The notes beneath the pieces were generated by a model. The model was not told the DNA's origin. It made no database searches and saw only the letters and a program-made list of their open reading frames with translations. Made by a program: the position numbers and the translations under genes. Shown here piece by piece: positions 14,951 through 23,871 of a stretch of 23,895 bases of DNA (positions are counted from its first letter, which is position 1; each line of letters begins with the position of its first letter). The stretch comes from Kipferlia bialata (lineage: Eukaryota > Fornicata). The stretch covers positions 1-23,895 of the forward strand of contig BDIP01000244.1 of the NCBI GenBank assembly GCA_003568945.1, read 5' to 3'.

Positions 14951-16168
14951 ATGTCGACCAGCAAGGCGCGCTCGAAGACATCGAAGCAGAGTTTGATCAC
15001 AGACTTCTTCACATCCAACAGAACCCCGAAGGTAGACACTTCCCGGCCTTCCCGAGTAAGATCAAGCGCTTCTTCGGTTCCAAGCCAGTCCCACAGGGCC
15101 AGGTCCTTCTCTGGGATCACTGTACCTGCTGTCACTACCACTTATGGCTTCTCTGAGGCATCCCTGTCGTCTAGCGTCAAAAAGACTGATGTCGTGATGG
15201 GTCAGTCAGCCATGTCACCCTCCATGTCACATGTCAGGTCGTCCCTATCCCCATCCGTGCGTGTCCTTCCTACCACCCCAACCGTGAGCTCTCCATCTAC
15301 CATTCCCCAAGCTGAGAACGACACCCCCGAGATGCCCGCTTCGTCTATATCCACCCCTACTCTTCCCAGCCTGCCCTCCGCTCTCCCTGGATTCTGGACC
15401 GATCCTTACCTTGCCTCATATGTCAAGAACGAGTACCTCACCGCTGCAGTCAAGAACATTGTCAAGCTCCGCGCCACTAAGGGAATCCCGAGTCCTGAGC
15501 TTGCCTCCCTCCCCAAGCGCCGCAGCAACTGTAAGGGCACTGTAGTGTGGGACCTCGACGGCACCCTCTGGCACGCCCCCAAGAACAACTCCCGGATCCT
15601 GCCTCCCAGCCACATCAATGTCCGTCCTTACGCCAAGCACATTCTGGCCCTTTGCCGCGCCCTCGATTTCGAGGTGATTCTCTGGACTGCCGCCCAAGCG
15701 ACCTTTGCCAAGCCCAGGCTGCAGGTGGCTGCCTTTGACTACGACCACCTGCTGACCCGCACCCAGTGCATCCAGGCCTCGGCCCAGGAGTACATCAAGG
15801 ACCTGAGGTCCCTGGGCGAGTCCCGGCCCCTGTCCACCGTCGTGATTGTGGACGACAACCTCGTCTCCTTTGCCCACCAGCCCGGCAATGGGATCCCCAT
15901 GACCACCTACCACGGCCAGGCCTACCAGCCCTCCGACTGTGATCTCCTCCGCATTGTCAACCTGCTTAAGAGCCTGGGTGCCGCTGTCGACAGGGGCATC
16001 GACTGGAGGAAGGTGGTCAAGGTGAAGCTGCAGCCCAAGCGCATGTGGGCAAGGCTCGGCCACAGCTCCCTCAAGGACTGTGTCACCCAGTGTGTGCAAC
16101 AGCACACCAAGCAGGCCCAGGCTCAGGGCGATATCGCCAGACTGTCGCAGCTGTCCACGGAGTCTTAA
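14951..16168 (+). CDS. FCP1/SCP-type (NIF domain) HAD phosphatase with N-terminal PIP-degron motif
   Basis: An Asp-dependent serine/threonine phosphatase of the FCP1-homology (CTDSP/Dullard) group, usually acting on the RNA polymerase II tail or other nuclear phosphoproteins. It is an intronless 405-residue frame from ATG 14951 to TAA; an in-frame ATG at 14927 would add eight residues. The catalytic motif is VVWDLDGT, with nucleophile Asp201 and acid/base Asp203. The motif-III acidic pair is VVIVDDN at Asp301-Asp302. Between them, VILWTAAQATFAKP matches the family's VxWTAxxxxYA segment. Residues ~45-160 are a disordered Ser/Thr/Pro-rich linker. Residues 13-24 read QSLITDFFTSNR and fit the PCNA-interaction degron Q-x-x-I-T-D-[FY]-[FY]-x(3)-[KR]. 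The domain has DLDGT where most SCPs have DLDET, so its exact subgroup is uncertain. Confidence 0.88.
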   Translation: MSTSKARSKTSKQSLITDFFTSNRTPKVDTSRPSRVRSSASSVPSQSHRARSFSGITVPAVTTTYGFSEASLSSSVKKTDVVMGQSAMSPSMSHVRSSLSPSVRVLPTTPTVSSPSTIPQAENDTPEMPASSISTPTLPSLPSALPGFWTDPYLASYVKNEYLTAAVKNIVKLRATKGIPSPELASLPKRRSNCKGTVVWDLDGTLWHAPKNNSRILPPSHINVRPYAKHILALCRALDFEVILWTAAQATFAKPRLQVAAFDYDHLLTRTQCIQASAQEYIKDLRSLGESRPLSTVVIVDDNLVSFAHQPGNGIPMTTYHGQAYQPSDCDLLRIVNLLKSLGAAVDRGIDWRKVVKVKLQPKRMWARLGHSSLKDCVTQCVQQHTKQAQAQGDIARLSQLSTES

Positions 16169-17254
16169 CTCCGTGCCTTGTGTAATATTACTCTTCTTTA
16201 CCTTGTGTCTTGTGTCACGAATAGAATCATTATGTCCTGATGTTGTGTATGCCACTGATGATGTGTCGTTATGGCTGTCAAGTTGTCAGGATGCGAATTC
16301 TTAATTGAGGCCTTCCTCATTCATAATATGTAATATACAATCTACCAGTGAGACTAGCATAGTCCTGGGCAACCCAGCTACCTCTATCTCTTCGGGTTGC
16401 TGCCTTGCACAGAGTCTCTGGAGGTGGATACCATACATCCCCATGTGGATCCAAAGTGGCGCCATACAATATGGACGTTTCCACGTATATATATGTTACA
16501 TGCATGCCGCGTTGCCCACGATCAGACCATACGCAGTAAATACTACTCATTTCCAATACACTGTGATTATATGAACACTAACAACGACTCATTGCAATAT
16601 CTATTCAATCAGTATCACATAGCCATTAAATGATGCGCAAACCCATGTAGTACTAGCCCACTACTTGCAATGGCGGAACAGGCCTATTGGACAGTCCCAG
16701 CCAATGCCTATGTCTCTCCCTCTGACTTAGCCCTTCTGTAGTGTATCCATGACACGTCTCACATATATAGAGAGGTGTGCACTGGTACATCAGCGTAATC
16801 CATGTGAATGATAACACATGCAAAACACATCCGCGGGATGTGTACAACCACAGCATGGTGACCAATGGCCAAGTCAGTGTCCGGTGTGGACTGAGAGTCG
16901 ACCCATCAGATCAATATGTATCAGCCTGTTGTGCTCGTATACCGTCTCTCATGGAAAGAGAGAGAGTGGAGAAGCAGGCAGGTAGGAGTGTCTCAAACAC
17001 AATGTGGCTCTGTGACATACACATACCCCTCACACCTCAGTCAGACACCAGTGACACATGTGACTAGCTCCTGAGTATACAGGGGCAGGGTCAGACAGTG
17101 TCTGGGACACTCATAATGGCACCGGAGCATGGGACGTATGGTCAGCTGGCAACCCACGGGGAATGATATACAAACCCAGTACTGCATCACCCTAACCTAA
17201 CAGGATGACAGGATGAGTGGGAGTATACAGTGTAAGCGAAGGATGGCCTGGGTG
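16169..17254. other. About 1.1 kb between convergent genes, no gene recognised
   Basis: This lies between the stops of the FCP1-like gene and MLH1. Codon use loses the strong GC-ending bias of the neighbours and frames are short. I looked for tRNA cloverleaf boxes, transposon ends and Y14-like small exons, and found none. It may hold 3' UTRs and an unrecognised non-coding RNA. Confidence 0.6.
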
Positions 17255-19809
17255 TCACCGGTAGAACGCCTTCACAAGCTGTCTCTGTGTCACCAGCTGA
17301 AGGGCGGACTCCTCAGTGACGGAGATGGGCACGTACCGCCGCCACTCACACACATACCGCCACAACACAACCATGACATGGGCCACATCCACCTTGCTAT
17401 CACTAGCCACCTGACCGGACTCCTCCCTCCCGTTTATGGCGGCCAGTCCCTCGCAGACAAGGGATGCCCACACCCTTGCCAGAGTCACTGCGGCAGTCAC
17501 CACCACTCTCTCCCTCTGTGTATCCGAGGCATCCCGGGGGTCCATGCATGGGAACATGCACTCTGTAGCAACAAGGGCCAGGGCCTCAGCCGCCCACCTC
17601 CTGTTAGGCTGCAAGGCAGGCACCCCCAGTAGAGACGCCAGGGACCGGACCAGCGGCATGTCCCGGGAGGATGCCCTGGACCCGTGGCCGTGGGTCTGGG
17701 TCTGGGTCTGGGTCTGGGTCTGGGTCTGAGTGTTGTCGGCCTTGGGGGGTAGCACGCAGAATGGGAACACAAACCCCTGTAGATCCCCGCCCTCAGACAC
17801 TATGAGGCCTGCTGCGGCCAGGTCCTGTCTCCACCTGCCCAAGAGATGCTGGGTCTGGAGGGCAACGCCGGCGCCAGCCTCTCCCAGACCCTCTCTCAGA
17901 AGGGCCTCTGTGGATACATGCTGCGAAGTGGCAGAGGCAGATGCAACGGCGGTGGGCACCCTCAGCACGCATGGGGTGGGGTGTGCCCTACTGAGTGCAT
18001 GGGCCAGGGCAGCTGCTGCGGCAGTGGCCAGCAGGGGCATGGCCCCCACCGACAGCAGGGCCGTCTCCCTCTGGACCAGGAAGACAGGCCCAGAGGCAGT
18101 GGGTATGCCGGCCAGGAGGGCAGAGGGCCGGAGAAAGAGAGCGTGCTGGGTCTGTCTCATATGGCCATGGACACCCTGCAACACTCTAAGCACGTCTCCC
18201 GACAGCACTACAGCGTCACTATCATCAGTCCCAGTCCCATCCATGGGAGTATCACCCGTACTGCCATGAGCACTGAACCGGTCCAGTCCCTCTCCCCCGG
18301 CATTGACTCCCAGGGAGAGAGAGAGAGAGCTGAAGAGCGGCAGCCGTGATGCGAGGATGTCTGGGGCGTGTGCCCTGCTGGCACTGCGGTCCCTGAGTAG
18401 GATGTCCATGCTTTTGCAGTACTCCTTCTTCTCCCCCTCCTTCCCGTCCTGGCGTCTCTTGCTGGATGGCCCCCCCCTCTGCGACACCGACACTATGCTG
18501 GCATCCACTGCAAGGGTGGCATCCTCCACTGAGGCCACCCTGTCCCCCACCACAGATGCCACCAGGGACTGCACAGCTCGGTCACCAACCACAATCACAC
18601 GGGCCTGGGGTGAGGGGGGCATATGTCACACATTCACGTGGGTGGAGTATACAGCAACACGACTCCAAATGAAACCACTAAAGAGAAGGGTCAGAGTATG
18701 TCATGGTGAAAGAAGTGATTCCGAGTAAGCGACAAAAGCAGTACCCACCTTGGTAGGGTGTGCATTAGGGTCTATGTCCCTGGGGTCCACAGACACAGAC
18801 ACGTACAGGTAGACTGGCTTTGACTTGGGGGGGATGGCAGGGGATAGGGCATCCAGGACAGCCCGCTCAAGGCCAGGCCACTGCACCAGTCTGGAGGGTC
18901 AGGGGGCATGGAGACACACACTCCCACACACTGAATAGATACATGTACGCAAAATATATAAGAATGTATATGTACACACCTGTGGTTCACAAACACTGCC
19001 TTGCGACGGCATGTGGACCGAGGCGTGACGCTACTAGGCGTTGGGTACCGGATGGTGACAGAAAGATTCCTGGGTAGGGCCTCCAGGATGTCTGGGTCCA
19101 CACCCAGGCCCCTAGCACTCTCCTTGTCCACCACCACCTCCTCCACCGGTATGGATGCCTCCTCCCCCCCTCTGCCCAGGGACACTGCCACCCTCTGTCG
19201 GAACACAGACATCACAGTGCGAGAGTGAGGGGTACTGGAGTCCCCCCCTGACACAGACCGGTCCTGGTATGCACCTGTTGCCTCCAGACCAGCAGCGACG
19301 TGCACCCCCCTCAGACTCTTGCTGCTGCACACAGTGAAGGCGCAGTGTGTGTTGTGGAGAGAGTATGCAGACACCACGGTGGCACACAGCAGATACTCGT
19401 GTCTACTGGAGCCCAGGGCCTCTCTCCTCACCGAGTCCCCTCCAAAGAGGGACGACACCACGAGTGTAGTGCCCACCCCCCTGTGCACATGCTCCACTGG
19501 GGAGGAGGGCATGCCCCGGTTGAAGGTGCACCTCCAGCCGGTGGAGGCAGAGGCAGTGCGGGAGGTGACGGTTATGGTGGCACAGTGTGATACGGCGGCC
19601 AGGGCCTCTCCCCTGAACCCATATGTGCCCATGGCGCTGAGGTCTGCAATGGACCTCAGCTTGGATGTCGCAAAGCGGGCACACAGGAGAGGGATGTCCT
19701 CCTCATTGATGCCACACCCGTTATCACTAATCTCCATCGATCCAAACCCCCCTTCCACTACCGTCACCCCAATCTTGGAGGCCCCAGCATCCAGGCAGTT
19801 CTCAATCAG
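17255..19809 (-). CDS. MLH1: MLH1 DNA mismatch repair protein, lacking the first ~34 residues
   Basis: MLH1 pairs with PMS1/PMS2-type partners as the MutL-alpha ATPase that follows MutS in mismatch repair. Exons 18980-19809, 18749-18890 and 17255-18604 join in phase (TGA stop; ~773 visible residues). The first visible residues, LIENCLDAGAS, align with human MLH1 from Met35. The missing part would hold IAAGEVI and catalytic Glu34. GHKL motifs follow: ISDNGCGI, ARFATSKL and GTYGFRGEALAAVSH. Then comes FVNHR, and VSVSVDPRDIDPNAHPTK matching the MutL NVDVNVHPTK signature. The long last exon gives the linker and C-terminal domain, ending QLVKAFYR where MLH1 normally ends in FERC. A (GGGTCT)n tract encodes a run of Thr-Gln in the C-terminal domain. 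A poly-G block upstream replaces the expected first exon. Confidence 0.9.
17692..17730. repeat. GGGTCT hexanucleotide repeat inside MLH1
   Basis: About five tandem GGGTCT units on the plus strand. On the coding strand they read as alternating Thr and Gln codons (NTQTQTQTQTQTH). Confidence 0.93.
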
Positions 19810-19851
19810 CTGGCATGAGAGATTAAGAGAGGGAATGCGCGGGGTGGGAAA

Positions 19852-19878
19852 GGGGGGGGGGGGGGGGGGGTGGGGGGA

Positions 19879-19917
<39 letters not shown>
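19852..19917. repeat. Poly-G block (poly-C on the minus strand)
   Basis: G runs broken only by a T, then an A-G-A. It lies upstream of the first visible MLH1 exon on the minus strand, so C is on MLH1's sense strand. The MLH1 5' end and the gamma-glutamyl hydrolase 3' end are both missing here. Confidence 0.9.
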
Positions 19918-19925
19918 GACGGTAC

Positions 19926-21768
19926 CTGTCCACTCGAACATGCTCTTCTCCGGGTGGTACTGGCTGCACATGATGGGGAAGGTGGCATGTTCATAGGAAG
20001 AGACAAACTCAATGCCGTCCCTGGGGGTTGGGGGAGAGTTGGAGAAAACAGAAGAGTAACAGAAAGAGAGAGGGAGAGAGAGACCCACACATGCCTTGAA
20101 ACGTTTGTGGACAGAGACACGTACTCATCTCTGAGCATGTCACAGCTGGCATAGGCACTGGGGTGAGGGGGGTGTGTAGGTGACATATATATAGTACATA
20201 ACAAATATATAGTATGTATAATGGATACGCAATGAGTACTGGACACCACACTACACCCCTACCTGGGAGTGATACCCCAGTTGTGGTAGTTCAGAGTGAC
20301 ATTCTGGGTGCCAAGGACATCTGGGGGTGAGATAGCAATACATTTTATGCATTAATAACAATACACTATGTTTTGCCAACGGCTATTGTGCTATTGAGGC
20401 TGTGTGTGTGTGTGTGTGCGTAACAGACTGCGTACCTAGGATGCCCATGGGGTCAGGACCAGAGGTGTACATGAGGCTGGGGTGAGGAGGGGCGTGAACA
20501 GAGACTAGAGTAGAGACTGCATTGCCGAAAAGTAATGAGAATGAGACCACTATTGACTGCCTTACCTGTCGTATGCGCCTATCTCCAGATCTAAGGGCAG
20601 ACTCATGTGTGCAGCGTCCATAGGGGATAGGATGTCCATGTCCTGGCACTCCAGGACAGCTATGGTCTGGGGGTTAGAGTATAGAGAGAGAGAGAGAGGG
20701 AGAGAAAGGGGATGGAGAGACATATACTATACACACCTCGAACCCCAGGCACGTGGCCCACAGGGGGTATGGCACATGGGTCATGCTGTTCTGCTGCCTC
20801 ACATAGGACAGGAGGGTCTGGGCAGACCTGGGGTCAGTGGCCACAAGAGGGGCATGGAGAAAGAGAGAGTGAGAGAGGGAACGAGAAGATGAGAAGGACA
20901 TAACCATATACTGACTACAATACCTGGTGTAGTCGTTGAGGGGGTTGAGGCTGATGAAGTCACCGCCTCCAGTGAACAGAATGCCGTTGAGCTGGGGTCA
21001 GAAAGGGGTATGTGACACTGATTCAAAGAGAATTTACATATGCATGCTAATCGAGCACTCTCTCTACAAACATGCATGCAACAGATAGATATATATAGAT
21101 ATATGTATAGATACCTGGGATGCAATGTCCAGCAGCTCCTCGTCGGACTGGGTGTGGAAGATGGGCACAACACGGCCACCTGGGGGTTAGACACACACAG
21201 AGTGACTATGTATATGTATGTATATCTATGGGTGTATAATATGGGGTGGTGTTATCAATCATGATGCACCAAATGGACTAAATCTGGCAGTGCCCAATCT
21301 GAACCTCAGATTCTGAGGGTCTCACCTGCACTCTCGACCCACTTGACATAGGATGCCGGGAACTCCGCCACTGGGGTGAGGTGGGGGGTAATGCGGTAGG
21401 GGAACACTAGTGAACAGCCAGAATACGATAGACTGGTTCTGACAGATACACAAATCAATCAAGTCAATCAATGACACACAGGAGATGTTTACATTACTGC
21501 GATCCCGCAAAGTATGGAGTAACTACCGACGGCAGTATGAACTGAGAGGACCGATGTATCAATATACACACCATATCGACACCGTTTTGGAGTGCCAATA
21601 CCACATATACCATACTGATGCCTTCAAAGAGTACGTACCCATCCCGTCCCTCTCAGAGGGGAGTGTCAGAATGCCAATCATGGGGTTGTTGTTGACGCAG
21701 ACCTCGTCAGCCAGCACGGCACCTACCAGCAACACACAAACCACAACAATCATACTCCGAGGTATCAT
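19926..21768 (-). CDS. GGH: Gamma-glutamyl hydrolase (folate polyglutamate hydrolase), 3' partial
   Basis: A class-I glutamine-amidotransferase-fold peptidase that trims glutamates from folate polyglutamates, normally lysosomal or secreted. Ten exons join in phase: 21639-21768, 21326-21370, 21115-21179, 20924-20991, 20737-20827, 20566-20666, 20436-20476, 20263-20320, 20125-20157, 19926-20020 (242 residues). The start MIPRSMIVVVCVLLVGAVLADE is a signal peptide; an in-frame ATG at 21810 would add 14 residues before it. NNPMIGILTLPSE, PASYVKWVESAG and LNGILFTGGGDF match the family. The catalytic Cys is in WATCLGFE and the catalytic His in CSQYHPEKSMFEW. After the final GTACCT donor the expected 50-70 C-terminal residues (GISHAPNAV region) are missing, and a poly-G block begins nine bases later. 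Its introns, unlike the ABCC ones, hold no exon echoes. Confidence 0.93.
20393..20418. repeat. GT microsatellite in GGH intron
   Basis: About ten GT units within a GGH intron. It lies between two exons that have no echoes, so a microsatellite alone does not bring an echo. Confidence 0.85.
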
Positions 21769-22148
21769 CACTGCTCTCACTGCCAAATCTGTGTCTCTCA
21801 AGCGTTCCACTCAAAGCTTCCAGGTCCCCTGCAATCCACACTCAAATATGTGTGGAAAGGGATGGGAGAAGGACTGTTGTCGGGTGACAGTGACAGTATG
21901 TGGGTGGGAAAGTCAGTGGCTGTGGTTGATGGTAAAAGTAGAACCTACACCCCCAATACATTTTTGGTATACCCAAAAACAGATCAAGGGTGTAGGCCAG
22001 GCTTTGACTCTGATCATTGACACCGACCTCTATATATATCACGGGTGCGTCCTCCTGTGCTCACTGACCCACCCTCTACACTTTAGGAGTGCAGAGGATC
22101 AGTGTGCAGAGACGTACACCCCGTGTCTCCGTGAACCTGGCCTGAGAT
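21769..22148. promoter_or_regulatory. Upstream region of GGH, possibly shared with a divergent gene
   Basis: 380 nt without a supported exon. It should hold the GGH promoter and 5' UTR and, if the exon at 22149 is real, a second promoter facing the other way. No TATA box or repeat stands out. Confidence 0.35.
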
Positions 22149-22222
22149 ATGCCACAGTCATCGGTGTCTGAGGATGGGGCCACTCTGCTATATGTGGAGA
22201 GGATGACCACACACTTTGTGAG
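22149..22222 (+). CDS. Possible orphan first exon (24 codons), product unknown
   Basis: ATG CCA CAG TCA runs open for 74 nt (MPQSSVSEDGATLLYVERM, then TTHFV) to a plausible AG/GTACGC donor. The poly-C block starts 42 nt later and no continuing exon can be matched. It could be the first exon of the Atg22-like gene to the right, since orientation fits, or of a gene lost at the block. It could also be chance. Confidence 0.35.
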
Positions 22223-22263
22223 GTACGCCCACCCATATGTGTAGTGTTTGATGTGGTGACAGT

Positions 22264-22290
22264 TTCCCCCCCCCCCCCCCCCCCCCCCTT

Positions 22291-22318
<28 letters not shown>
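22264..22318. repeat. Poly-C block 3 (C-run, TTCT, C-run)
   Basis: Two long C runs separated by TTCT. C is on the sense strand of the Atg22/UMF1-like gene whose 5' exons are missing. Confidence 0.9.
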
Positions 22319-22321
<3 letters not shown>

Positions 22322-22583
22322 CCCGCCTTTTGTACGTCTCTAGTACAAGATGTCATATTCGTCCAATCTTCCTCACATCCAAAGTGTATAGTTGTGCACC
22401 CACACAATCATATTCTTAGTTACCAGCCGTAGTGTTAATTGGATGTCTATTGTTTCAATGCAGATTGTTGGTATTTCGCAGTATCAGTATCACCACTACC
22501 GTCAGATATATTCACTATGTGTCTGAAGTTTATTATTCTATATGATGTATATACATATATGTATCACATTGGCCTCACCCTAG

Positions 22584-22616
22584 CTTTGCCACCACTGTCC
22601 TTGCTGCCTTCTTCCC
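22584..22616 (+). repeat. Exon-end echo of exon 22695-22759 (acceptor side)
   Basis: Identical copy of the exon start (FATTVLAAFF) behind an identical CTCACCCTAG acceptor, breaking after TTCTTCCC. Confidence 0.88.
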
Positions 22617-22694
22617 AATACATGTATTGCACTATATATACACCCACTATATTACTATTAATAATGGATATACAAGTTAGACTCCTCACCCTAG

Positions 22695-22766
22695 CTTTGC
22701 CACCACTGTCCTTGCTGCCTTCTTCCCCATCTTCCTCTCTGACTACTGGGCACCAGAGGGTAAGAG

Positions 22767-22809
<43 letters not shown>

Positions 22810-23319
22810 ATATATGGACATTATATTATGGGTCTATATATATATTTGTGTATGTCACGAAGCTTATTCTTCCCCATCTTCCTGTCTGACTACTGGGCAC
22901 CAGAGGGTATGTCTCTCTCTCTCTCTCTCTCTCTCTCAATCTATTTTTATATATATCTTTCTGTCAGATCAGCAGCTGGGGGTAAGAGTCTATCTACCCC
23001 CCCCCCCCCCTTCTGTTTCTCTTTCTCCACAGTCTTTTCTATTTGTCTTGGTCAGTCTCTCTCCTCTTCTCTCTCTTTCTCTCACACCCTCTGACCCCCA
23101 GGAGTGGATAGCACCACCTACCTTGCATATTCCACCTCCACAATTGTATATATATATACATATATACATTTATCATCAATATATATGTATATATATATAT
23201 TACGTGTGCTAATACCCTACCTTATTTCCAGGCGTGGATAGCACCACCTACCTTGCCTACTCCACCTCTGTCACCAATGCACTGGTGGCAGTAATGTCAC
23301 CCATCATGGTATGAATACT

Positions 23320-23350
<31 letters not shown>

Positions 23351-23827
23351 GGGATTGAGAGGGAGATACTTTGGACCAATGCACTGGTGGCTGTCATGTC
23401 ACCCATCATGGTATGTATATATATACACACATGTGGTATGAGCATATATATATATATGTATATATATGTATATATATATATTCATGTGGTTTTGAATAGA
23501 GTTTGTATGTGTTACAGAGGGCGAAAGGGTCATTAGAAGCGCCCGCCTGTGTACATGCCTCTCTACTCTTATTAACCTTACACCAGTGCACCATCTCCGA
23601 CCACTACAGGAGCAAGATACACTCATCATATATTATAGAGTGATATATGTATGTGTTATAGTATTCTAATCCCAGGGCACCATCTCCGACCACTATCGGA
23701 GCAAGAAGCTCTTACTGGCCATCCTCACAGCATGTGGAGTGCTATCTTGTCTGGGTATGTATAATACTATATATATATACTATATATATATGTGTGTGTG
23801 TATATGTATATATACCAGAAGCATATG

Positions 23828-23871
<44 letters not shown>

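Larger units (their letters stand above)
22223..22694. other. Interval with poly-C block and no identified exon
   Basis: It would have to carry the Trp-x-x-Tyr-Asp-Trp-Ala-Asn exon that precedes SFATTV in Atg22/UMF1 proteins. I could not find that motif in any frame. The interval holds the poly-C block, AT-rich sequence and one exon echo (22584-22616). Confidence 0.6.

Noticed and set aside
15416-16255. 279-codon minus-strand frame across the phosphatase
   Set aside because: The plus strand encodes an unmistakable FCP1-type catalytic domain; the antisense frame has no motif.
16169-17254. Possible tRNA, small RNA or short coding gene in the gap
   Set aside because: No A/B-box pair, cloverleaf or recognisable protein motif could be found by eye; short frames lack the codon bias of the neighbours.
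17692-17730. GGGTCT repeat as an internal telomere-like tract
   Set aside because: It lies in frame inside an MLH1 exon and is only about five units long, so a coding repeat is the simpler reading.
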